Made by a program: the position numbers and the translations under genes
The notes under the pieces: generated by a model
Database searches by the model: none
What the model was told of the DNA's origin: nothing
The model's input: the letters and a program-made list of their open reading frames with translations, nothing else
In this document: piece by piece, positions 35,101-41,042 of the stretch
Layout: every line of letters starts with the position of its first letter
How positions within the stretch are numbered: the first letter of the stretch is position 1
Origin: Bacteroidales bacterium UBA2712
GTDB taxonomy: Bacteria; Bacteroidota; Bacteroidia; Bacteroidales; Paludibacteraceae
Length of the DNA: 64,000 nucleotides
Assembly (NCBI GenBank): GCA_002354055.1
Contig: DEKW01000011.1
Span: forward strand, 62,001 to 126,000
Direction of reading: 5' to 3'

Positions 35101-36742
35101 TTGTCCCATTAGCACTCTCCTCTATAGTCCACATCGTTTTGTGTGCGAAGCCGTCATTCGTACTACCCAACAAGGTACACGAGAGTTCATCAGGGATACC
35201 TTCAAAATGAATCGTTAATTGATATACTAGATCAACATTGTCTCCCTTCATGAGATATTGTGTCCCATTTTCTATAATAGCGTCTGCTTTGGCACAATTA
35301 TACGTAGAATATAGCAAGGGGGTCGCTATGGTGCTAGTCAGTCCATCAATAGGTAAACGCGTCAACTGCGGCTGTACCGTAATATGTTTTACTTCCGTGA
35401 TTTCCTCGTACTGATAGTTACCGTCTTGATGGAAAGTTAAGTCAATCGTCTGAGCAGCACCTTCTATCGCACCTAGCAACACCGTAGGATCTTCTCCATA
35501 TTCCGACTGAGAAAGAGTAGCAAATACACTCTCATTTGAAGACGTAAGCGTCCACTCCGGACGAGCATCTATCAAACGAATAGGACAATCATATCCATTA
35601 CGTTCATACACAGTTGTCGGTAATGTAAACTCCCACTGCGGAACGCGTTTAGAAGCAACAATGGTAAATACCACTGTCTTTTCAGCAATAGTTGGTGTTT
35701 CGGGTTGGAAAATAGTAAACGTTGCCGTGCCGGCACGATTGACAATCAACTTTTGATTCTCCCCATCATATACCAGCACTTCCGTACCGCTAGGATTGGA
35801 AATATTGGAGGAACTCAAAGTCACATCCGGAGCATAGTCCAAACCTATAGAGAAAACTGTACCTACACCCACTTCAATATCAGCCGATCCATCATACGAC
35901 ACTCCACCCTCGCTCAGCAGCATTACCGGCTGATCTTTTGCGTCGGCCGCCTTGAAGTGAGCAACTATATTTCCCTGAGTAACTATAGTTGCATTCGTGT
36001 AATCATTAAAGGATTCATCCGGAATCTGATAATCTGCTTCCTCACTAATCTTATCGCCATTTTGATACCAGCCCAAGAACACATGATCCGCCTCCGCCTT
36101 AGCGTGCAGATATAATGTCTTCGTCACACTGGACGTTTTTTGCAGACTTCCAAATTCACTTGTAGAAGCAGAACTTGTAGTAGCCCAAGATGCTCCGGCT
36201 GCATCATTGTAGGAAATATAAATCTTACCCATGTCTTCTTGGCCGGTTTTCACTTTTGCCTCTGCGTTGAAATAGAATTTCTTCGCAAAATACCCATATA
36301 AGGTTTTAGAAGGACCATCTGCAGCTGCACTGGCACTAGAACTCTGAGTAACAGAATAGCCTGTGCTCGCAGCGACTCCGGTTGGAGGCCAGTTAGATGA
36401 GGGCTCCTCCGGGCTCTCGCTCCAACCAATAAAGCGGTAATGATCCGCTTGCTCTGAGGTCTGCTCAAAACAAGCTTTTATTGTTACATTTTCAGCAGAG
36501 CTATTTGTCGTGTTGTTAGTATACGCTCCTCCGTTATCTTTTCTATCGCCATCACTATTATCAGTTGTATATACCGTTCCGGCAGCTGACGGCTTACACC
36601 CCAACTCAAGCGTTGCATAGTGATCATACGTTGGATCACCCGCCCATACATTCACCCATGACATAGGTAAAATGAGCATTAATAATAGTCTCAGACAGCG
36701 ACTTTTAAGAAAAATTCTTTTTTGTAACGTAATTTTTTTCAT
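29195..36742 (-). CDS. 2515-residue secreted protein
   Basis: Signal peptide LLLMLILPMSWVNVWAG. Residues about 35-260 hold InlB-type/bacterial repeat modules (FIGWSESPEE; FLGWYQNGDKISEEADY). Residues about 470-870 hold two discoidin-like (F5/8 C) modules with SNESVFATLS, RYLRWTYEDG and HYVRIEFSG. A long beta-rich middle follows. Residues about 1800-2050 are a Tyr/Asn/Asp-rich repeat array (YIYYADAWVIVNK, YYYGESPYHFYVYLNDAWV, KIYIYYGNPADWVAV), each about 30-45 residues. The C-terminal tail (YIIKNKHVYTTNGQIVK) resembles the short tails of the neighbours. DNA from about 31900 to 36740 is AT-richer than 29200-31600. Probably surface-exposed and carbohydrate- or matrix-binding; no enzyme motif seen. 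Confidence 0.8.
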   Translation of the reverse strand: MKKITLQKRIFLKSRCLRLLLMLILPMSWVNVWAGDPTYDHYATLELGCKPSAAGTVYTTDNSDGDRKDNGGAYTNNTTNSSAENVTIKACFEQTSEQADHYRFIGWSESPEEPSSNWPPTGVAASTGYSVTQSSSASAAADGPSKTLYGYFAKKFYFNAEAKVKTGQEDMGKIYISYNDAAGASWATTSSASTSEFGSLQKTSSVTKTLYLHAKAEADHVFLGWYQNGDKISEEADYQIPDESFNDYTNATIVTQGNIVAHFKAADAKDQPVMLLSEGGVSYDGSADIEVGVGTVFSIGLDYAPDVTLSSSNISNPSGTEVLVYDGENQKLIVNRAGTATFTIFQPETPTIAEKTVVFTIVASKRVPQWEFTLPTTVYERNGYDCPIRLIDARPEWTLTSSNESVFATLSQSEYGEDPTVLLGAIEGAAQTIDLTFHQDGNYQYEEITEVKHITVQPQLTRLPIDGLTSTIATPLLYSTYNCAKADAIIENGTQYLMKGDNVDLVYQLTIHFEGIPDELSCTLLGSTNDGFAHKTMWTIEESANGTNWSDVFPRQKPGGAQREVGPLSLKPTTRYLRWTYEDGVNGKIANLKITELLFSSKPDFLIYHIGDVTPQQVQITCSSIKALDYGFSAGSEDKFNITTANLYPVAFDESTKATADISILSSVTEPFDAEWYVNLTKYGGEQKNVTVGLYVCQPRTELPLDVKTRVNDYYYFYHGSSKATYDKATKKIEFDVGNSSGAPDRWVEFQFDGIPGDISFEPTGTIKEGAYWNIYEKAAEGDSWTHVRRSALVRGASTPISAPLSPTSHYVRIEFSGSAQVATISNLKITKGVYIRSNHNLVTFAKEGAANTTCTLTTANVNNVSVSMQNGTNYSASLSGNTLTINRTGSDASALYDMVVITGTSAINGSAVTKYIPVNTVPSTITATNAASTGIKTGTRNNSVSEWAATSYTITGINVSGAFSDGKAFCDKMYIFDKSYNETNPFGSNIAVSLGNIAMTSCHIYTKSGDNYVYSKTIENVCAAAKSSDFNIETSGTLKLYFTGYCPMLSVGYSGSDESAIYISGSGDKSVDLYFDNCFVVPRRKTVEGYGTAEDIEAYKYAVWIEFYPVGSAAALCFQNKSTSGRLEANIHLKGRNMLYSGDGMFFYISGAKATHQNAPLMVLMDDTSEKTTINIDDIWPNAATSGSQRTNGQLMLNKGNDARPSIDLGNENTILNFNGGQITLRNAYPQSSTYKTTFAISTRQFEMKGAVAYGLGNDQSKGTVNFNDGSFSCIKPSSYGSNSTFDGYYRDPNGNKDPTALRVPLQTYINGGTFNCNVFTCETVTSNGGSPTNSKGDAVCMLDMRASGGVDKKGFAIFDFPYDQVSKSDNTTTLAQYYESNSTDYGHASITPKDEYVHLFLPCDYTEHSAVMDYTVDIWKYALPSMAMSGSNASTARDALGLPSNNLGGSTSVNTTNNITKNVLWGRIDDYMQAASSDYRINDELAGQPITDIQISIAKGDYYSDVTNTSEYVIKEGQYILLTVKADKYISLCSPFAIKNIYVVESYPEEKLAELAEGNITNAFYQQGYSNIDYCYQLAKAAYYTKENFAKVNSSYRTWSYKQDLSNGYTGTQAQYNWRGVKKITPYVDFNLYENKEEWSIDENDNYTCDWATADGSDGVWMDKGKNYILQFPAKKEHANWDYWTGKMIIFEGLGEETIKGSDYQATIKASATPSGEGKAVMLGNTTLADMTVQNANLFFYDEESGMFRSEPEADVTIQPAQGFLYATPKVDSEAPVELYGIEAYTGKCWYFLTYDENEIKVERSVEKKTYKGVDSNDDGTENNRYIYRNGAWVEMTDEDGDHAWAGSNDNTYIYYADAWVIVNKVDGLYTDGEENKYTYDDATSAWKRLSIECGIYSYDDHKFMLINNVLTPVTLNANDPAYRVDGSDPAQYYLDPNGSCAWTAVNVNNDGAYYYGESPYHFYVYLNDAWVAVDRVLNNPNWNRTYKDNSGNYYIRNNDNWLIITGPDENHLYHGSDSKIYIYYGNPADWVAVTHHKDVIYTDGENYYQYNTTSTKWEIVVVDIVVKAGENYPVVGHQSLHDLTIKDNGSVTIPSETSLTVQNLIIEATPDNNQSGIINGAGMANLTVVGDAYLDIIMNSTGEMDATKYYSFAVPFTVNRTDGVQRLNKNTGLWETATFGANYLAYEYDEAERAANGPSNACWKKVTGDQYVPGKFYLCEFDNDNYNVYRFKASDKSQLNAIANISVSKSSDDALNAGWNGVSGMGISYSKLSGAYGFMFALNSVANAFDIQLANEASLAVGRAVFVQVTATGELTISQPSSAPARAPQENQINCLRITENGKQKYDDQLFFSASEEAQPVYVAGKDIEKMWMGTPSVARIWAVDYNGLRLAANDAVLVDERADYQLGISAPKNGEYVLALQESYEDVTVYLTQNGTIIANLTLGEYPVSLEKGETAEYGLRIIVRKAPNVATDFDAAIVDNPNGVHKVIINDMMYIIKNKHVYTTNGQIVK

Positions 36743-36801
36743 ATACTTGTACCTTTAATAAATTTTTTCATTATTTTCTCGCTTACACGCACGAAATTGA
36801 A

Positions 36802-36852
36802 GCAGCGCGGTTAAAGCGCTGCAAAGGTACTGCTTTTTTTTGACATACGCAA
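36802..36852 (-). promoter_or_regulatory. Promoter of the exported-protein operon with inverted repeat
   Basis: TTG at 36852-36850, 20 nt, TACCTTTG at 36829-36822. The inverted repeat GCAGCGC-N7-GCGCTGC (36802-36822) starts at the last base of the -7 box and covers the start of transcription, so it is a candidate operator or a 5' RNA hairpin. Confidence 0.8.
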
Positions 36853-36965
36853 GGAAATCAAGAAAAAAAGTGCAAAAATCTATTTTTTTGCTACCTAAAC
36901 GTGACAAAATAAACTCACGCATAACATTATATTGTATTTTTACATAATAATATGGTATATATACG

Positions 36966-37000
36966 ATATCGCCCTTTCTAAGATATAGAACGAGCGATAT
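36966..37000 (-). ncRNA. Hairpin downstream of the 37109-37139 promoter
   Basis: ATATCGC / GCGATAT (7 bp), a symmetric 3x3 internal loop, TTCTA / TAGAA (5 bp), 5-nt loop. It lies about 100 nt downstream of a predicted start site and 220 nt before the next gene, so it is either a long leader or a small RNA. Confidence 0.4.
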
Positions 37001-37108
37001 TCAACACACAATCCTATCTATTTTGGATCGTCTTTTAGAACACTTCCGTAAATATTTTATTCGTATCGTATTTTACGTCACGGTTTTTTCGTCACGGAAA
37101 ATTCGCTG

Positions 37109-37139
37109 CAAATATACTGTTCTTTTTTGATATATGCAA
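37109..37139 (-). promoter_or_regulatory. Second upstream promoter, minus strand
   Basis: TTG at 37139-37137, 20 nt, TATATTTG at 37116-37109. The palindrome GAAAATTC-CAC-GAATTTTC (37140-37158) abuts the -33 box. Confidence 0.75.
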
Positions 37140-37178
37140 GAAAATTCCACGAATTTTCCGCTGAAAGTTGAAAGTTTA
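37131..37178 (-). repeat. 46-bp promoter-upstream block, copy A
   Basis: Shared with 40571-40618: the end of a promoter, a GAAAATTC-N3-GAATTTTC palindrome, and a TGAAAGTTGAAAGTTTA tail. The 3-nt loop is CAC here and GTG in the other copy, its reverse complement. Confidence 0.7.
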
Positions 37179-37184
37179 ACGTTT

Positions 37185-37217
37185 AAAGCAGAAAAAATCG
37201 CTCCATTTCTCACTATC
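37185..37217 (-). pseudogene. Relic of a hipA 3' end
   Basis: Just after the ATPase stop, the minus strand reads TCTCCGATAGTGAGAAATGG, which matches the hipA C-terminus coding sequence at 38936-38965 (SDSEMERFF) with a 2-bp and a 1-bp indel. The flanking AAAGTTTA...TTTA words also match. This suggests a hipA copy once stood here or that 3' ends were exchanged. Confidence 0.45.
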
Positions 37218-37222
37218 GGAGA

Positions 37223-38560
37223 CTATCTTTCCTTCAAAAAACGCTTGATAAGAAATGCTAAAAAATATGGAAAAGTATAGAATTGACCATTCCAGCCGAC
37301 ATTCTTGTACCCCAACTTTATCCCAAATTTCACATCCCGATAGGATTCCCATTTGATAAGGTTATTGAGCGAAGCAGTTGCACCATCTTTGGCTTTTACT
37401 TCTACAGGAACGAGAGAATCAGCATCACGTACAAAGAAATCCATTTCCAGAGCCGGATTCTCATGCTTGTAAAAATAAAGCTGCTCATAACCGGATTTAA
37501 GGAGCATCTCGCCTACTACATTTTCATAGATAGCGCCCTTGTAGGTACCGAAATTCTTATTGGCCCTTAGGTCTTCCTGCGCCTCCTCATCCAGCGAAGC
37601 TATCAACAAGCCTGCATCATGGTAATACAACTTATAATTATCCGGCATATAGTTGCCTTTTAGCGGCAGTTCCACATTGTTCAAACAATAACAGACATGG
37701 ATAACTCCCGCTTGCCTGAGCCATTCAACCGATCCGATATACTCCCGATTCCTGGCTCCTTTGGCTATTTTCGTAATCTGATATTTCTTGTTTTCCTTCG
37801 CCAGGAAAGTAGATATGTGATTATACACCGCCAGTACCTTCGCCTTATCTGTTTGCGAGGCATATTTAGTAATATCCTCTTCGTAGTCCTTCAATAGTTG
37901 GCGTTGCAAAGAAAGTGTTCCCTCAAAATTACCCTGATCTATATATTTCTTAACCACCTCAGGCATACCTCCGATAGTCATGTAATCACAGAAAATATCC
38001 ATCATCGTATCCATCTCCAGTTGCGAGAACGGTTGCACATCAATCATATGCTTATAGAGGTCTTCCACTTGCTCGCGGGAGTAACCTTTAGCCCAGAGGA
38101 ACTCCTCAAAGTCCATGGAATACATCTCGTAATCTTCTTTGAAACCAACGGCGTTAGACTCAATCTCCTCATAATAAATACCCATCAGCGAGCCAGAGCA
38201 GATAACATCATAGCGTCTATCCTGACAGAAAGACTTAAGCGAAGTAGCGCAATCGGGACATTTTTGCAACTCATCAAAAAAAATAAGTGTTTTACCAGGG
38301 ATAAATTGCCACGAAGGTTCAAGCAATGAGATATTCTTAATGATTGTATCTACCTCATACCCATTGTTGAAAATCGTTCTAAATTTCTTCTGAAGCACAA
38401 AATTGATCTCTATAACAGACTGATAATTGGCTTTCCCAAAAGCACGAATAGACTCGGTTTTACCAATCTGCCTTGCTCCTTTTACGATCAGAGGCTTCCG
38501 AGACAGGGCATTTTTCCACTTCGCGAGATACGTATCTATCTTTCTTTCAAGCATTTCCAT
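37223..38560 (-). CDS. AAA family ATPase with DUF4143
   Basis: 445 residues. Walker A is VKGARQIGKTESIR near the N-terminus, Walker B is TLIFFDELQKC, and the C-terminal DUF4143 region contains MLLKSGYEQLYFYKHE and MDFFVRDADSLVPVEVKAK, a nuclease-like PVEVKAK motif. These ATPases are widespread in Bacteroidales, often in accessory regions; their function is unproven, with defence or stress roles suspected. ATG at 38560 is chosen over a GTG at 38572. The gene is AT-richer than its housekeeping neighbours. Its leader carries three AAATCACATTTT repeats 33 bp apart and its promoter lies in 265-bp repeat copy 1. Confidence 0.88.
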   Translation of the reverse strand: MEMLERKIDTYLAKWKNALSRKPLIVKGARQIGKTESIRAFGKANYQSVIEINFVLQKKFRTIFNNGYEVDTIIKNISLLEPSWQFIPGKTLIFFDELQKCPDCATSLKSFCQDRRYDVICSGSLMGIYYEEIESNAVGFKEDYEMYSMDFEEFLWAKGYSREQVEDLYKHMIDVQPFSQLEMDTMMDIFCDYMTIGGMPEVVKKYIDQGNFEGTLSLQRQLLKDYEEDITKYASQTDKAKVLAVYNHISTFLAKENKKYQITKIAKGARNREYIGSVEWLRQAGVIHVCYCLNNVELPLKGNYMPDNYKLYYHDAGLLIASLDEEAQEDLRANKNFGTYKGAIYENVVGEMLLKSGYEQLYFYKHENPALEMDFFVRDADSLVPVEVKAKDGATASLNNLIKWESYRDVKFGIKLGYKNVGWNGQFYTFPYFLAFLIKRFLKER

Positions 38561-38565
38561 AATAT

Positions 38566-38643
38566 AAATCACATTTTTCTGGTATTATTCACTATGAAAA
38601 ATCACATTTTTAGCCATGTTTAAAGCAATAAAAATCACATTTT
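38566..38643 (-). repeat. Three 12-13-bp iterons in the ATPase leader
   Basis: AAATCACATTTT(T) at 38566-38578, 38599-38611 and 38632-38643, exactly 33 bp apart. The third begins 5 bp from the -7 box and covers the expected start of transcription. The sequences between copies differ. Candidate operator sites or RNA-binding sites. Confidence 0.75.
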
Positions 38644-38645
38644 CG

Positions 38646-38910
38646 CTGCAAAGGTACTGCTTTTTTTTGAATTATGCAAATTTATTTTTAATATTTAATC
38701 GAAAACTCGCTGCGCTCTTAGAAAACGCGGAATCCCGGTTGCTAACCCGCAACCCTGCGTGATAGGTCTTCTTTCTGCTTGTGAGTAAACTCCCAGACAG
38801 CCATAAGCCCTCTCACGCTTGGCAGTAGCGATTCTCGCTCCAGCCGGATTCCTTCAAGAAAACAGCCGAAAACTGCGATGTGGAACGTAGCAGTAATCGT
38901 TCAGCACTTA
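38646..38910 (-). repeat. 265-bp direct repeat, copy 1
   Basis: Matches 41064-41328 with about 3 differences. On the minus strand it ends in a complete promoter (TTG 38679-38677, TACCTTTG 38656-38649) firing into the ATPase gene. It contains the hairpin GGTTGC-TAACCC-GCAACC. Confidence 0.92.
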
Positions 38911-38921
38911 GGGGCGAAAGT

Positions 38922-40163
38922 TTAGGGTTTAGAGGTGAAAAAACGCTCCATTTCGCTATCGGAGATGCCGCAACGGCGGGCTACCGGGCGGGCATTGGCC
39001 ATCGCGGCACGTACCTCGTTGATAATCAGCTCTGCCCGGGAAGGGCTCAGCATATAGTCTCCTGCGGCGGCTAACAACACCTCTAACGAGGATTCATTAC
39101 TATCGCGCGAGACAAGCAAACTTTGCGTACTAAAATCGGACGGATTAAGGTCGTAAGCCGGAGACCACACCCACCCTTTCTCCGTTAGCAAGAAGCCGTG
39201 GTTACGGAAATGATCATCGTGGTTATGAATACATATAGAGAACGCCACACGCCGGTATAACTGCTCCAAAGCCTCCTGCGGATCTACAAATCCTGCATTC
39301 CCGACAATCACATCGACGATATCCAGATAACCATTCCCGGTCGTAGCATCTGCTCCGTCTTGCAGCCCGCAGAGCGTCATCGCGGACGCGAAATGAACAC
39401 GTTGCTCGCCCTCTCTGTCAAATCGCTTAGATAACAGGGTGTGATATTTCTGCCCCGGTAGCGTCAACAACCGCATCTGAGGCACTTCGATGCCTGCAAT
39501 ACTCGCCATCTGATGCGCCCAAAACTCCCATAATGCCACATCATAATCGTCGTTGACAGAGGGTATCTTAGCTATCCATAAAGAACCATCTGTATCTCGC
39601 ACGTTCGCTTTCGGACGAGCTCCTCCCAGAGAAGAACCTTGCTTGTATAAGTTCAGCAACCATTCCTCACGCACCGTACCGCCTTTCTCTTCCTGCCGTT
39701 CATACTCCTGCGCCATATCCACGAACTCACGAAGATGCGCCAGAGGAGGCACCGGGGTATTTGCAAAGCGCGTTCCTAATAATTGCTCGCCTTCGCGTAA
39801 GCGTAAAGCGCCCATACGGGTTATGTCATCGATCTGCGTGAGGTAATCGACATCCGTCAGATGCCGCACGGGTCGTCCTTCTTGCGATGCCAATAGTCGC
39901 TCGCGTTTATCGATTAGCCTCCGGCCCCATCTGTCCGGCATGGCATCCTGCAGAAAACCAAACAAACGTCCCGTCCCATATTGCGATCCGCCTGCGTTCT
40001 GCAAATCACCGCTAAGCCGAACCTGCCGGTAATCATGCAGCCATTGCGCATCGTACTCCCATTGGTACGCTGCATTGCCGCGTATCGTATCGTAGCCAAG
40101 CGTACCTACCGGCCTTGCCGGAGAGAGCCCTTTGGCGTCCATATTGATTTGCATGTGCTTCAT
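38922..40163 (-). CDS. hipA: HipA-type Ser/Thr kinase toxin, first copy
   Basis: 413 residues. The Gly-rich loop is QGSSLGGARPK (about residue 180), the catalytic loop IHNHDDHFRNHGF (about 312) keeps Asp and Asn, and the metal-binding segment is WSPAYDLNP (about 332). HipA kinases phosphorylate targets such as GltX and induce growth arrest when not held by HipB; the target here is unknown. The start overlaps the hipB stop (ATGA), the usual antitoxin-first order. The stop lies 12 bp from repeat copy 1. Confidence 0.93.
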   Translation of the reverse strand: MKHMQINMDAKGLSPARPVGTLGYDTIRGNAAYQWEYDAQWLHDYRQVRLSGDLQNAGGSQYGTGRLFGFLQDAMPDRWGRRLIDKRERLLASQEGRPVRHLTDVDYLTQIDDITRMGALRLREGEQLLGTRFANTPVPPLAHLREFVDMAQEYERQEEKGGTVREEWLLNLYKQGSSLGGARPKANVRDTDGSLWIAKIPSVNDDYDVALWEFWAHQMASIAGIEVPQMRLLTLPGQKYHTLLSKRFDREGEQRVHFASAMTLCGLQDGADATTGNGYLDIVDVIVGNAGFVDPQEALEQLYRRVAFSICIHNHDDHFRNHGFLLTEKGWVWSPAYDLNPSDFSTQSLLVSRDSNESSLEVLLAAAGDYMLSPSRAELIINEVRAAMANARPVARRCGISDSEMERFFTSKP

Positions 40164-40477
40164 TTCTTAGATGCTCTTTGGCGATGTTTCAAATCCAGAT
40201 CCTGCAACGTGCGCCCCATCTCGTCATCTTTGGCAAGGAACAAGATACTCTCATCCAGCCCAAGCGCGAACAGGATACGCAAGTATATACCTATAGCTAC
40301 TGTCGGGGTTCCTTTCTCCACGCGCATGACAGTCAACTCGCTGCAACTCGCCCGCTCTGCTATCTGCGCGATACTCAAATCCCGGCGCAGACGCGCCAGG
40401 CGGATTTGCTCACCTACTATCTGTAAGTTGCGCTCCGCTCTGCGCGGCAAATTATTTCCAAGTGTACTCTTTGACAT
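40160..40477 (-). CDS. hipB: HipB-type XRE antitoxin, first copy
   Basis: 105 residues with an XRE helix-turn-helix: VGEQIRLARLRRDLSIAQIA then ERASCSELTVMRVEKG. It neutralises HipA and represses the operon. Own promoter at 40549-40579. A 15-bp palindrome AGTAGT-ATG-ACTACT (40501-40515) between promoter and start is a likely operator. The C-terminal tail is basic and Gln-rich. Confidence 0.92.
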   Translation of the reverse strand: MSKSTLGNNLPRRAERNLQIVGEQIRLARLRRDLSIAQIAERASCSELTVMRVEKGTPTVAIGIYLRILFALGLDESILFLAKDDEMGRTLQDLDLKHRQRASKK

Positions 40478-40500
40478 ATTCGTAATCTATCTTATAATAA

Positions 40501-40579
40501 AGTAGTATGACTACTATGCTATATTTTATGATATTTTGAAATTCGGTGCAAAGATAGTGCTTTTTTTTGACATATGCAA
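40501..40579 (-). promoter_or_regulatory. hipBA promoter and operator candidate
   Basis: TTG 40579-40577, TATCTTTG 40556-40549, 20 nt apart. Palindrome AGTAGT-ATG-ACTACT at 40501-40515, about 25 nt before the hipB ATG. Confidence 0.8.
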
Positions 40580-40618
40580 GAAAATTCGTGGAATTTTCCG
40601 TTGAAAGTTGAAAGTTTA
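40571..40618 (-). repeat. 46-bp promoter-upstream block, copy B
   Basis: As 37131-37178, but with loop GTG in GAAAATTC-GTG-GAATTTTC (40580-40598). Confidence 0.7.
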
Positions 40619-40630
40619 GGGTTTAGAGGT

Positions 40631-40661
40631 AAAAAAATCGCCTCCGGGGAAGCGATTTTTT
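40631..40661. terminator. Bidirectional terminator between RhuM relic and hipB
   Basis: AAAAATCGC ... GCGATTTTT with an inner TCC/GGA pairing, A-run and T-run on the two sides. Confidence 0.8.
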
Positions 40662-40691
40662 CTTAGGGGTTAGGGGTTAGGGATTAGGATA
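40662..40691. repeat. GGGTTAG heptamer repeat
   Basis: TTAGGGGTTAGGGGTTAGGG: about four degenerate 7-bp units downstream of the RhuM relic. Related words at 44750-44772 and 58243-58272. Confidence 0.7.
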
Positions 40692-40693
40692 TA

Positions 40694-41042
40694 TCACTCG
40701 TCAGATTTCTCGAGTAGTGATTTTATCTCCTTGTCAAAATCAGACACGATGACTTGATTTTTGTTGAACAGGTCGTATTCTTGCTTCGCTTTCTTCGACG
40801 TGTTTTCCTGCTATAGCACCATGTTGAGTGGTTGTTTCAATTTTTGCAACAACCACTTTTTCTTCCAATTCCCCCGTCTCAAATATATTTTTCAAATGCC
40901 GGCTGATGGACGACTTATCTACACCGAACAACTCAGCCATAGCTTTCTGCGTCATCCAGAGGGTATTCTCTTTGATAACGACCTGCACTTTCTCCGAGTA
41001 TTCCGGGGTGTTATATAATATGAAAGCGATATTTTCGAGCAT
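40694..41042 (-). pseudogene. RhuM-family gene with internal deletion and frameshift
   Basis: The N-terminal about 80 residues match RhuM/virulence-protein genes (ENTLWMTQKAMAELFGVDKS, then HLKNIFETGELEE). The family's central and enzymatic-looking part is missing. The normal C-terminal end (KKAKQEYDLFNKNQVIVSDF) is still readable, but in another frame, down to a stop at 40694. As it stands the frame from 41042 ends at 40740. RhuM relatives occur in accessory regions near toxin-antitoxin genes. Promoter intact in repeat copy 2. Confidence 0.8.

Larger units (their letters stand above)
36743..37222. other. 480-bp spacer with two promoters and a hairpin
   Basis: No protein gene supported. It contains two minus-strand promoters (36822-36852 and 37109-37139), a GC-rich inverted repeat on the first, a strong hairpin at 36966-37000, a CCGTGACG direct repeat (about 37073-37097), a 46-bp block shared with 40571-40618, and a relic of a hipA 3' end (about 37185-37217). 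Confidence 0.75.
38561..38921. other. Spacer between the ATPase and hipA
   Basis: No gene is supported. Contains the iterons, the ATPase promoter and 265-bp repeat copy 1. The minus strand of the repeat has an open frame of about 50 codons (with GLMAVWEFTHKQKEDLSRR), but it lacks a convincing start and is probably not translated. Confidence 0.7.

Noticed and set aside
38566..38643. Mini-CRISPR from 12-bp repeats and 20-bp spacers
   Set aside because: Only three copies, the repeat is too short, and it sits in a gene leader next to its promoter.
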